A stretch of 64,000 nucleotides of DNA from Bartonella sp. A05 (GTDB taxonomy: Bacteria > Pseudomonadota > Alphaproteobacteria > Rhizobiales > Rhizobiaceae). Position 1 is the first letter of the stretch. Every line of letters begins with the position of its first letter. The DNA lies in assembly GCF_026930145.1 (NCBI RefSeq), contig NZ_JANHOJ010000003.1, positions 1 through 64,000 of the forward strand, in the 5' to 3' direction. Shown here one piece after another: positions 19,465 to 28,176 of this stretch. Made by a program: the position numbers and the translations under genes. The notes under the pieces were generated by a model that saw only the letters and a program-made list of their open reading frames with translations, was not told the DNA's origin and did no database searches.

Positions 19465-20283
19465 TTAGAAATCGCAATTTGTGATGATCAACTCTTTGGC
19501 AAGAGCATTATTTGAACTGCCACATGAATAAGATGTAGTGACCTCTTTTATGTGAAACTGACTAAAGGTTTTTCGAATCTCTGGCACGTCATTTAAAGAA
19601 AGAAGAAACTTCCCTTTTAACTGTGAAAGAATCGTGGACATCACCTGATAATCTTCCCGCTTAAAGAGCTCCTTTCCGTAGTAATCCTCAACACCCCAAT
19701 AAGGTGGATCAAGATAAAACAAGATGTTGGGTCGATCATAGCGAAGCATAAAATCTGACCAGTTTAAATGTTCAATAGTGACCCCTGCCAAACGGCGATA
19801 AATTAGCTCTAATGACGCTTCAACCTTAAAATAATTAAACTGTGCGCTGCGGCTTGTTTCTGCACAAAACGTGCGATTCACAACTTTACCGCTAAAGCCT
19901 AATTTCTGGAGATATAAAAACCGAAGAGCGCGCTCTAGATCAGTTAAAGTGGCTGGATCTTGTCGAGAGAGACGTTGAAACTCTTGACGGCTCGTGATCT
20001 GGAACCTTAACAGATCCATAAATGGCTGATAATGGCGTTGCAACACGCGGAAAAAATTTACTACATCGCCTGAGTAATCATTGATAATTTCCGCAGATGG
20101 TCTCAATTTTCTCCTAAAGAAAATCCCACCCATTCCGATAAAAGGTTCGGCATAAAAATCGTGAGGAATGTCTTCAATGATTTTGACAATGGTTTTGGCC
20201 AACCTTCTTTTGCCACCAACATAAGCAGCAGCTGGTGTGATCGGATCAACCGATTTGAATGTTTCATAATGGATTACGTTCAT
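19465..20283 (-). CDS. D12-class DNA N6-adenine methyltransferase
   Basis: 272 residues. The SAM-binding motif appears as AAAYVGGKRRLAKTI (FxGGK type) near residue 20 and the catalytic motif DPPYWG near residue 195, as in Dam/D12 class enzymes. The recognition sequence is not deducible. No restriction partner is adjacent, so it is probably an orphan phage methylase that protects or regulates phage DNA. Last gene at the left end of the prophage. Confidence 0.88.
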   Translation of the reverse strand: MNVIHYETFKSVDPITPAAAYVGGKRRLAKTIVKIIEDIPHDFYAEPFIGMGGIFFRRKLRPSAEIINDYSGDVVNFFRVLQRHYQPFMDLLRFQITSRQEFQRLSRQDPATLTDLERALRFLYLQKLGFSGKVVNRTFCAETSRSAQFNYFKVEASLELIYRRLAGVTIEHLNWSDFMLRYDRPNILFYLDPPYWGVEDYYGKELFKREDYQVMSTILSQLKGKFLLSLNDVPEIRKTFSQFHIKEVTTSYSCGSSNNALAKELIITNCDF

Positions 20284-20329
20284 ACTTTTTTAAAAATCTT
20301 TCATACATACTGGTCATCTTCTCATTGAT

Positions 20330-20608
20330 TCAAATGATAAGAAATGGCTGCGATGTTATGTGTTTTGGCATCGGACGGGGTGTTTGCAAACTGTTCCCGT
20401 TGGCTGGGTAACCAGCCCAGCCTTTATTGCTTGTGTTTCTCCTTCCCTTTTCTGGTGTTTCTAGTATAATTTCTGTGGTACAACCGCTTGACTTCTCATA
20501 GCGATGGATAACCATAGAGCTTGATGACCACGCGCGTGCAAAGAACAATAGTTTTTTGGATATTGTTAAAGAAGATTTTGAAAAGTTGTTCAGCTCTTTA
20601 AAAGCCAC
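20330..20608 (-). CDS. Doubtful small ORF after the lysis genes
   Basis: A 92-codon frame with a GTG start that overlaps the end of the small membrane-protein gene by 19 bases. The translation is rich in Ser, Thr and Pro and has no domain I know. Its DNA contains a GC-rich inverted repeat (GGCTGG...CCAGCC near 20400-20423). It may be a real small gene or only an open frame. Confidence 0.3.
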   Translation of the reverse strand: MAFKELNNFSKSSLTISKKLLFFARAWSSSSMVIHRYEKSSGCTTEIILETPEKGRRNTSNKGWAGYPANGNSLQTPRPMPKHITSQPFLII

Positions 20609-20808
20609 TTTTTCAAATGTGTGAAGATACTATCGAGTGCGTCCATAAGACGTGCAAAATCAAGAATAATCAAAAATATAATGAACATGATCCATTTCAT
20701 GCAGCGAGACATCATTTTTACACCTTGGTAGGTATTGATCATCTCTTGTAGCAGCTTTTTCTCAGCTTCTGTGAGATTTATATTATTTTCATTTTGTCTT
20801 CTGGCCAT
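20590..20808 (-). CDS. Small membrane protein of the lysis module
   Basis: 72 residues from MARRQNE (ATG at 20808); the longer start at 20832 lies in the upstream gene. A polar, charged N-terminus is followed by one hydrophobic helix MKWIMFIIFLIILDFARLM and an amphipathic tail. The position after the spanin pair suggests a holin or antiholin-like role, but this is inferred from context only. Confidence 0.55.
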   Translation of the reverse strand: MARRQNENNINLTEAEKKLLQEMINTYQGVKMMSRCMKWIMFIIFLIILDFARLMDALDSIFTHLKKWLLKS

Positions 20809-21004
20809 GTTTCCAACCACATAAATATTCACCTTGCTTGTTATGTTTTAAGATATCGCGCGCTAAATCTGAGCTGATCGTCTTGAGATCTTGCTGATCC
20901 AAATAAATCGCTGACCAACCAACGCAAGAAACATAATCATTTGTTGCGCAGCCAGGAAGAAAGCTCAGTGCGCACATCAGCATCACTTTTCTTGTTAATG
21001 TCAT
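20789..21004 (-). CDS. Rz1-like outer-membrane spanin lipoprotein
   Basis: 71 residues with a lipoprotein signal ending at LPGC (lipobox, Cys near residue 19). The mature part contains WSAIYLDQQD and ILKHNKQGEYLCGW, a pattern common in small phage lipoproteins next to endolysins. It overlaps the upstream Rz-like gene out of frame by 68 bases, the typical architecture of two-component spanins that fuse the membranes at lysis. Confidence 0.65.
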   Translation of the reverse strand: MTLTRKVMLMCALSFLPGCATNDYVSCVGWSAIYLDQQDLKTISSDLARDILKHNKQGEYLCGWKHGQKTK

Positions 21005-21161
21005 TATCTACCTCCAGACGTGTTATTGCTGCCTTTAAAGCATTGTCTGTTTGCTTTTGTTGCTCAGTCTTTTTTCCAAGGTAGAAGATCTTGGTTAAAG
21101 TCATAAAAAAAGCGGCCAATGCCGCAAACACAACGATGAGATATTGTTTCCACTGGATCAT
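20937..21161 (-). CDS. Rz-like inner-membrane spanin
   Basis: 74 residues: one N-terminal transmembrane helix (YLIVVFAALAAFFM, about residues 7-27) then a charged periplasmic coiled-coil region (KKTEQQKQTDNALKAAI...). That is the i-spanin topology. Its start overlaps the endolysin stop by 4 bases and its 3' end overlaps the lipoprotein gene. Confidence 0.65.
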   Translation of the reverse strand: MIQWKQYLIVVFAALAAFFMTLTKIFYLGKKTEQQKQTDNALKAAITRLEVDNDINKKSDADVRTELSSWLRNK

Positions 21162-21820
21162 AAATGCTCTTCCCTCAAGCGTTTAGTCACAAATATAATG
21201 CCCGTACATGCAGCTAAAACCATAATAGCTGCTAATGCCCATTGAACTGGACCATTGCCGGCAAGAACACCTCCAAGCCCTGAACAAGAAGCAATGATGG
21301 GTGCAAGAAGTTCTGCTTTTAAAATACCAGCTGATTCTTTTGTTTCGACCGTTTGATAATTACAGCAGACATAAGCGCCTTTAACCCATAGTCCGGCTTC
21401 TGCTGCTCGGCGATTGACAAGACCTTTAAGACGTTTCCCACCGGCTTTGATCCATTTCTGTAATTCCGCTGGAACAAATTCATAATCCCCTTTATTCAGC
21501 TTCTTTAAGAGTGTAGAGTTACAAAAAGCCTTGCTTCCCACATTATAGCAAAAAGACACAAGAGCAGAGAATTGCTCATCATTTAAAGGTTGAAGAACCG
21601 CCTTTTCAACGGTTTCTTCAAATTGTTCTAAATCGCGTCGTAAAATAACTTCCGCTTGACTGGCCGTGATCTTCATACCGTCCTGCACAATGGGTTCACC
21701 AGCTTGTTCCGTATGGCCATAGCCAATTGTCCAAACACCAATGGCATCTTGATAAGCGTGCAAGCGCAAACCTTCCCATTGTTTAATAAGCGCAAGTCCT
21801 TCTTTTGATATTTTCCGCAT
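21158..21820 (-). CDS. Phage endolysin (T4-type muramidase) with C-terminal membrane segments
   Basis: 220 residues from the ATG at 21820 (GGAG seven bases upstream; longer starts exist at 21856 and 21832). Glycoside hydrolase family 24: the catalytic Glu lies in LIKQWEGLRLHAYQDAIG, Asp/Thr in VWTIGYGHT. After the catalytic domain ends (KGLVNRRAAEAGLW) there are about 60 extra residues with two hydrophobic segments (LLAPIIASCSGLGGVLAG and WALAAIMVLAACTGIIFV). This C-terminal membrane hairpin is unusual for a soluble endolysin. Confidence 0.88.
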   Translation of the reverse strand: MRKISKEGLALIKQWEGLRLHAYQDAIGVWTIGYGHTEQAGEPIVQDGMKITASQAEVILRRDLEQFEETVEKAVLQPLNDEQFSALVSFCYNVGSKAFCNSTLLKKLNKGDYEFVPAELQKWIKAGGKRLKGLVNRRAAEAGLWVKGAYVCCNYQTVETKESAGILKAELLAPIIASCSGLGGVLAGNGPVQWALAAIMVLAACTGIIFVTKRLREEHL

Positions 21821-21864
21821 AGGTTTCTCCATAAAAGCTTCAAGTAATTTCTGCACGTTTCATG

Positions 21865-23172
21865 TTAGGTATCTTCTTCTGCCATGTGGATGACGCCCTC
21901 GCCGTCATCATAGGATGCACTGGGTGGTGCGTTTGGATCGATCCTATCGTCTTTGTCTGGTGTTGTCTGCGTGATGTTTTGTGCCGCATCTTCTTGCACC
22001 TCATCAAAAAGTTCGCACTCTATTCTTGTTGTGTAACCACCCTTTGGCGAAAAGCTATGTTTTACGCTTTTGATGCGCCATTCGTCTGGAATATAAGGCC
22101 GGAAAGGCGGCATCTGAACAAGCTTAGCTTCTGCCTGAATAAATGGATCACCATCCATATCACAGATAAAAGAAGCCTTACCGCGCAAAGACTTATTGCG
22201 ATAAGCAGAAATTGCTGCAACGGCTTCTGACTGATTGTGATAAGTATATTTCAAAACATGAAAAGGTGGATTCCCGACTGTGACCTCTCTTTTTTCACCA
22301 CTACGTAAATCATGATAGGTTGCAATCACACCGCCTTTTGTCTCTTCTTCTTTTCTGGGATCAGGTGCTGTTTCTATTCTTTCTAGATCAGAAGGTGCTG
22401 ATATGTCATTCTTATCCATATGAATGAGCCCCTCTCCCTCATCAATTATTTCCAGTGCACGTGCATCGGTGGCGGCTTTTTGATCATCACCTGCATCCAT
22501 TTCTAAGCCATTTGCTACTCCGACTTCATCCCGTGCACTGTACCTAAAATGCCAAGAGGTACACAGCTCTTCATGAACAATGACTATGGGAAGTGCTTCT
22601 CCGGTTATGGCTTTTCCCTCACCACATTTGGCAAGAACAAGTCTACCTTCCATAGGCTTTGCTACGGCGTCATATTCCCCAGCAAGACGCGCTGCAAAAG
22701 CCATATCGCTTTCAGAAACTTGGTCAATGTGACGAACAACGATTTTTGCAAGAGTAGGATCAGTTTTTAAACTATAACCATTGCGCGTTGCTATTTCTTT
22801 AAAAATACTGCCCAATGTTGTCTGATGGTAGGATTGGCTTATCGGCGTTCGATATGCCGTATTCATAAAAGCTGCACGCCCTGTAACACTTAATATTTGC
22901 GGTGAATTGCTCACAGCAATCTCATCAACCAGATATGTGCCCATAATGCGTACTTTTCCACTTTCATAGCCAAGTATGACAGTGAGCATAGTACCAATGA
23001 GAGGAATATCCAGAAAACCATTATCCCTTGCACGCACACGGTCATCAAGCTCTATGGTAATACGATCGCTTTTGTCTTCTGCTTCGTCGGTGATTTCAAG
23101 GGATACCACATAATCCATGAGTGTTCTTGTAATGTCTTCACCATTGGCTAACACCCTGCAAAAGGGCTTCAC
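21865..23172 (-). CDS. P2-like tail protein D (baseplate hub / late control D)
   Basis: 435 residues starting at a GTG (23172) that overlaps the stop of gene X as GTGA; the extra open frame to 23346 merely reads through X. The GpD family is the VgrG/gp27-like hub of contractile tails. The C-terminal half includes DEWRIKSVKHSFSPKGGYTTRIECEL, typical of GpD. A short motif GEG(L/V)IHM occurs twice, near residues 270 and 425. Intact. Confidence 0.88.
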   Translation of the reverse strand: MKPFCRVLANGEDITRTLMDYVVSLEITDEAEDKSDRITIELDDRVRARDNGFLDIPLIGTMLTVILGYESGKVRIMGTYLVDEIAVSNSPQILSVTGRAAFMNTAYRTPISQSYHQTTLGSIFKEIATRNGYSLKTDPTLAKIVVRHIDQVSESDMAFAARLAGEYDAVAKPMEGRLVLAKCGEGKAITGEALPIVIVHEELCTSWHFRYSARDEVGVANGLEMDAGDDQKAATDARALEIIDEGEGLIHMDKNDISAPSDLERIETAPDPRKEEETKGGVIATYHDLRSGEKREVTVGNPPFHVLKYTYHNQSEAVAAISAYRNKSLRGKASFICDMDGDPFIQAEAKLVQMPPFRPYIPDEWRIKSVKHSFSPKGGYTTRIECELFDEVQEDAAQNITQTTPDKDDRIDPNAPPSASYDDGEGVIHMAEEDT

Positions 23173-23393
23173 GGTTTGCTGCCCCAAAGTCTGATGACCG
23201 GTGTTGCTTGAGGATATGGCAAGGAAGGCAAAAGAATTGTGATACCAGCTTTTAAAATTGCCCCATGTTCTGCAAGTCCATAATTGGCAGTATAAACACG
23301 CTCGACAGCCAGTGCCTGTTGGCCTTTTGGATAGTGTCTCCAGCAAATTTCATCAACCATATCACCATCTTTTGTGACATAAAAATCGCCCAT
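23169..23393 (-). CDS. P2-like tail protein X
   Basis: 74 residues with a LysM-like fold (GDMVDEICWRHY...ILLPSLP), matching phage tail protein X, which binds near the baseplate/tail. It starts at TAATG overlapping the stop of U and ends in the GTGA overlap with D. Intact. Confidence 0.88.
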   Translation of the reverse strand: MGDFYVTKDGDMVDEICWRHYPKGQQALAVERVYTANYGLAEHGAILKAGITILLPSLPYPQATPVIRLWGSKP

Positions 23394-23770
23394 TAATCCT
23401 CCCCATATTCCCTTAATTTCAAGAAAAATTCTTGTTTTCGTGGAGTGCCGTTTGGATAAAAAAAACTTTGCTTTTCATCGACTGCAAGAATGACAAATTT
23501 GCCTAAAATCCTGCCCTGCCCCGTGACCAGTGTATGCGCTCCTTCATGCGCCATCTGTCGTAAATGCCCTAGCTGCCCATAACTACTTTTAAACTCTGGA
23601 TAAATCACACCTCTTAAAGACAATTCCGCATTGGCAATTGCAGGCAATTGAAGAGTTGCCTTCCTTCCCAATCGTCCTTGTTCAACCCATGGAACATCAT
23701 AAGACATATCGAGTGTTTGATAGGCAGCCGTTTCGATTGAAAAAACAAACTCCCCCAAAGCCAACATCAT
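23393..23770 (-). CDS. P2-like tail protein U
   Basis: 125 residues of the GpU family, a tail completion protein. Typical segments are MLALGEFVFSIETAAYQTL at the start and QSFFYPNGTPRKQEFFLKL near the end. It begins five bases after the stop codon that the tape-measure gene would have in its restored frame. Intact. Confidence 0.88.
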   Translation of the reverse strand: MMLALGEFVFSIETAAYQTLDMSYDVPWVEQGRLGRKATLQLPAIANAELSLRGVIYPEFKSSYGQLGHLRQMAHEGAHTLVTGQGRILGKFVILAVDEKQSFFYPNGTPRKQEFFLKLREYGED

Positions 23771-23775
23771 GCTGT

Positions 23776-25574
23776 TTAATCCGAAAAGCTTGAAGCAATG
23801 GCTGCATATTGTTGTCTGGCATGGCTCTCAAGTGCTCTATTCACAGCGGCTTTGATATCTTGTGGTGAACCACTCCCCCCGAAATATTTAAATTGGTAAT
23901 TGTTATGGAGGCATCAATCTCAGAAGGCTTATTGACCACAATCGGTTCAGGAATGTTAAAGGCCTCAACTTTTATATTGGTAGCTTTCATCCGTTGTGTT
24001 TCTACGGTGGCTGTCTGAACACTACCTGTGCGCTTTTCTGAAGGCGCATTTGTGACAACCGTTGTATCAATAAGTCTCCTAGCACGTGCACTGGTTTCAT
24101 CAGTTAGATGTTTAATGACTTCTGTAGAGTTTTTGCGGATATTAACATTGAAGCCAAGCTTCTCTTTGACAAAATCAGGCATCCAATCCGTTAATTGTTT
24201 CACCATACTATGCAGCCATTCTGTCATGGCAGACCACTTACTTTTGAGGCCTTCCCAAAAGCTTTTAATGAGATGAGCGCCGGCTTTCACTAAATTGATC
24301 TCAAACAACCATTGAATCACGCCATTGATTGTGTTCTTAAAAGAATCCCATAAAGCACCGAACTGAGCCATGATTTTATCCCAATTTTGGTAAAGCAAAT
24401 ATCCCACTGCAATAAGCGCTGCAATCGCTGCTAAAATCCAGCCTATAGGAGTTGTCATAATCGTTGTGCCAAGTGTGACAAATGCTAAACCAACCGCAGT
24501 TAACGAAGCAATGAGTGGACCAAAAATAAAAGCGCCAAGCGCCATAAGACCTATCTTAAAGAGACTTATTTCACCGATAAGGGGCTCCATCCATTGAAAC
24601 CAGCCTTTGATTTTTTCTGTAATTTCTGAAATGCTTCGTCTCAAATGAGAAGTAGGATCCTGTAAATCTTTAAGAACTTGTTTTAAGTTTTTAGCCCATT
24701 CGGCTACAGTTGTTTGAATCAGTTCACGGTTTTCATCAATCAATAATGAAAATGCATCAATCAGATCATTGATGACAGGCATAAAACGCGCACCAATAAA
24801 GTTAAGCACACCTCCCATCTTTTTCTTAAAAGCGCCAAGCTTATCGCTTAAATCTGCAGCATACTGTGCAACATCTGCACCGATCAGCCATCCGCTCTTG
24901 CGCGCCTTTGCAAAGAGATCCTTTATCGGCTCCATGCCTTGCGAGAGCATCGCAGCCATTTCTTTTCCATCACCACCAAACAGCAAAGCAGCAATGTGCT
25001 GTCTTTGTGCTTGATTATCCATCTTGCTCATTTTGTCGGTAATTTCTTCCAACAAAGCTGCGTTTGATTTGAGTTTTCCAGAAGCATCTTTCACAGAAAT
25101 ACCAAGAGCCTCAAAACCCATGATTCCCCTTTTTTGTCCTGCAAAGGCTTGTGCAGAACGCCTATTTAAAGTCGCCAAAGAATATTGAAATTGCTCCGCT
25201 GAAGTACCGGAATTATCCGCTGCATCACCCCATAATTGAAGCTCAGCAACACTCATGCCTAAATGCCGTGATGCATGGTGAATACTGTCTCCCATACGTA
25301 TAGTCTTCATGGTGATGGCTGTTACACTAGCGAGTAGCCCTCCCCCTGCGATACCCAAAACCCCTGAAAAACTTGCAACGCGGCTCGCTGTTGTAGCAAA
25401 AGCACTTTGAACGCCTTTCAGGCTATCCGTCATCTTTTGTGTTGCAGAAACAAATTGAGAAACCTTCAAACTCTGCGATAATCTTTTGAATTGCCCTTGA
25501 AGACGTTTTATCGGCGCAGTTATTTTATCTTCAAGCGATACCCTCACCTGTGCATCAGCGACTTTTTTGCTCAC
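23776..25574 (-). pseudogene. Tail tape measure protein (P2 T-like), frameshifted near the end
   Basis: Sets tail length. The open frame 23841-25574 codes 577 residues with an N-terminal coiled coil, a hydrophobic centre (FIFGPLIASLTAVGLAF, IGWILAAIAALIAVGYLLY) and a C-terminal domain. At a run of six G (23875-23880 on plus as C) the frame leaves LNISGG for VVHHKISKPL and stops. One more G would restore SGSPQDIKAAVNRALESHA and run to TAA at 23776-23778, five bases before gene U, giving 599 residues. GTG start at 25574. The lesion may be mutational, phase variation, or a homopolymer read error. Confidence 0.8.
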
Positions 25575-25735
25575 TTTGCCTTATACCTTTCTGCTGCTTT
25601 GCCTCGCCAAAACATTAATTCTTGCGGTTCCATTTCCATCATCTCTGAAAGAGGCCAATGAAACACGATGGCGATATCTGCTATGAGTTCAGCGGCGGTT
25701 TCCCAATTGAGGTATCCCGCCGTTTCATAAAAGAT
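25571..25735 (-). CDS. E' extension (GpE family), reached by -1 frameshift from gene E
   Basis: The -1 frame relative to gene E is open from 25735 to a TGA at 25571-25573 that overlaps the tape-measure GTG. It has no start codon of its own and encodes a GpE-like sequence: LNWETAAELIADIAIVFHWP followed by LSEMMEMEPQELMFW. P2 makes E+E' by programmed -1 frameshifting as a tail assembly chaperone pair; the same layout is evident here. I found no perfect X XXY YYZ heptamer. Confidence 0.75.
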   Translation of the reverse strand: MFYETAGYLNWETAAELIADIAIVFHWPLSEMMEMEPQELMFWRGKAAERYKAK

Positions 25736-25968
25736 TCAAGAATATCTCCAATGCTCGACAAGTCATTAATATCAAGTTCACCGACGGCCTCATGAGGCCA
25801 TCCCGAAAGACGCGCAACCATTTCTATGGTTTGGTCAATCCCTTCCTTTTTATCAATAGCTTGAATGTCCTTTGTTTTCGGGCGGCGCAAAGTGATTTCT
25901 GTGTGCTCTTTTCCTTCAAATTCAACAGACACAAGTAATCGATGCGTTACAGTCGCGTGTATGGTCAT
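25681..25968 (-). CDS. Tail assembly chaperone E (P2 gpE-like)
   Basis: 95 residues of the phage tail assembly family, with the typical EITLRRPKTKDIQAID and LSGWPHEAVGELDINDLSSIGDI segments. It lies between tail tube and tape measure, the conserved chaperone position. The last ~15 codons overlap the -1 frame that encodes E'. Intact as a zero-frame product. Confidence 0.85.
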   Translation of the reverse strand: MTIHATVTHRLLVSVEFEGKEHTEITLRRPKTKDIQAIDKKEGIDQTIEMVARLSGWPHEAVGELDINDLSSIGDILESFMKRRDTSIGKPPLNS

Positions 25969-25992
25969 TTTTTACTTCCTCACTATTCTCTT

Positions 25993-26499
25993 TTAAATTC
26001 CTAAATGCGCTCTATGATAGGCCAATTGATCTACACCGTTGAATCTTCTCACCATGTTGAGGGCATCAATCTCAACAATTTCAGCATTTTTCTGAACATA
26101 TTTAAAATAATGAAGCGTGTAATTGATCGTGGAGGTCGCTTTACTTCCCGATTACCATTGCCCCATCTCAAGCCCTTTGCAAACACCCCTCATGGCGATT
26201 TCAATGCCTTCTGCTGGGGTACCTTGCGCCTGAGCAGAGGCACGCAAAACGATGTTGACATCTGCTTTTCCTAAAAGCGCTATAAGCTCTGGAGAACAAT
26301 CTGATACAACCATGCTTAACGTCAAAACTTCAAGCCCCATATCAATTTCAATGGGCATATCCATACCACCGCCCCTATGGCTTTCGACAACCAAATTTAA
26401 ATTTGGCAAAGTGACGCTCTCACATTTTGATTGATACGGGATTCCATCAACATAGATGTTAAAATATTTTAAAATCCTTGGTAAAACAGGCACAGCCAT
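25993..26499 (-). pseudogene. Major tail tube protein FII, interrupted by in-frame TAA
   Basis: P2-type tail tube. The first frame gives 115 residues ending GLEMGQW. After the TAA at 26152-26154 the same frame continues with SGSKATSTINYTLHYFKYVQ and NAEIVEIDALNMVRRFNGVD to a TAA at 25993-25995. Restored length is 168 residues, the normal FII size, and the downstream part carries the conserved C-terminus (ENMVRxxNGVDQLA type). A single base change suffices. A truncated tube is not expected to assemble. Confidence 0.88.
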
Positions 26500-27890
26500 T
26501 ACACAATCTCCTCTAAATAATCATTGACAATGCGCGATCGAAAAGTGATGTGTTCTGCAGGTGTTGTCGGTGTAAATTCCACATTGAAATAGATTTGACC
26601 GCTTTCAATTGCGCTTGGTGTATTTAATTCTGGATCAGCATAGCAGCGCCCACCAAGAATGGCGCCTTGCGCTGTTAAATCACTCAAATAAGCATTGACG
26701 CTTTCCCGCACATCACTCACATAATTTTTGGTAATATTTTTATCGACCGCCCACAAATGCCCGCGCAAAATAGCGTCATTAATCATGTCCGCGGTTCTAA
26801 CTACTGATAAAAATGCAAATCAAGTATCACTTGACAGCGTGCGATTACCCCACAGGCGATAACCATTTTCGCGAATGATTGTGGCTATGTTTTTCTCATT
26901 GAGAAGGTTTGCTCGACTGGAGCGGTCCCCCATTGAAAAATCAATGGGACGCGCTGTCCCAACAATGCCATTAATGACTTTATTGGAAGGTGAATGCCAA
27001 AAACCATGCATATCATCTGTTTTAGCAAGAAGACCCGCAACCGCAGCACAGGCTGGCTCTTCTGAAATCTTCATTCCACGATTTACTTTGACAAAGGGAT
27101 CAACCATATAGGCGCGTTTTGAATCAAAATTCTTTGCCGCAGCAATGGCAGCTTCATCTGTAGTATTGGGTGCATCAAGTACCACAATGGCACGTAAACG
27201 CTCAGCAATAGCAATGAGTGCTGCGGCTACGGGATTAGAAGTTATGCTTATTTCGACTTTTGCTGTGGCACCTGTTCCATCTCCTTCAATTGTAATATTG
27301 GGTGCAGTTTGGTAATGACTACCCTTTTCTTTGATGACAATCGATGTGATTTTTCCACTGGAAATAACCGCTTCTGCTTTGGCATCGCCCTCAACTTTGA
27401 CTTCTGCTCGTGTGTAACCATTTCCTGGACTCGTTACAGTTATCTTGTGAACACTGACAGGGTATGTATGCGTAAAACCAGGAGCGCAAAGAATGCGCGG
27501 CGTTTGTCCAAGAATAGATTGTGCACCAAGTAATGCATGAGCGCCTTCATAAGTACCATTTACCATCACACCACCACAAATATTGGTTAGCGTTGCATCC
27601 TCATTGTTGCCTTCCTTCACGCGCACAACAACGACAATTGCACCCACTTGCTTGAAAATAAGATCAAGAGCATTGGGCAATGTTCCTTGGCGCTTGCCTG
27701 TTGTATCAAGTTTAGCAGCTTGTGAAAAAGATCCCGTTATTAAAACGGGCGTATTGAGTGGAAATGCTTGCTCATCCGCATCTGGTGCAGTGCCTACAAT
27801 CCCTATAACTGCCGATTGAACTGCGCGAATAGGACGAGCGCCGTCATCTGATTCGATAACCTCGACACCATGTAAAAACCCTGTTGCCAT
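26499..27890 (-). pseudogene. Tail sheath protein FI, interrupted by in-frame TGA
   Basis: Contractile tail sheath. 356 residues are read before a TGA at 26820-26822; the same frame then continues FAFLSVVRTADMINDAILRG and HLWAVDKNITK to 26499, so the full gene encodes 463 residues. The stop replaces a position that fits Trp (LSSDT-W-FAF), a TGG to TGA change. Restored sequence shows the sheath C-terminal domain. An insertion domain around residues 145-220 has two GYT/SPGNG-type beta repeats, making this sheath longer than P2 FI (396 residues). Confidence 0.88.
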
Positions 27891-27970
27891 TTTTGTACTC
27901 CCTAAAATGGTTGGCTTATTTCAATTGAATTGGGAAAAGTAATTGTTAGTTAAGACACAATATTTTGATC

Positions 27971-28168
27971 CTAATCAGCAGAATCTTTTGTCTCTGATGA
28001 AACAGATTCAATTGTTTCAGATGGCGTAAAAACACCATCCTTATATATCCAACCGATTTGAGCTTCATTTGAAAGGATGGCTTTCCCCTTACTTGAGGGA
28101 TAGACATAATTTTCCGATGCAACGATGATATTTGTCACCACACCATTTTTTACCACTGCATATTTCAT
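27971..28168 (-). CDS. Small phage tail-associated protein
   Basis: 65 residues beginning MKYAVVKNGVVTNIIVASEN and including AQIGWIYKDGVFTPSE. Short proteins of this type commonly follow tail-fibre genes, but their role is not established. It starts eight bases after the fibre gene. Intact. Confidence 0.7.
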   Translation of the reverse strand: MKYAVVKNGVVTNIIVASENYVYPSSKGKAILSNEAQIGWIYKDGVFTPSETIESVSSETKDSAD

Positions 28169-28176
28169 AAAAACTC

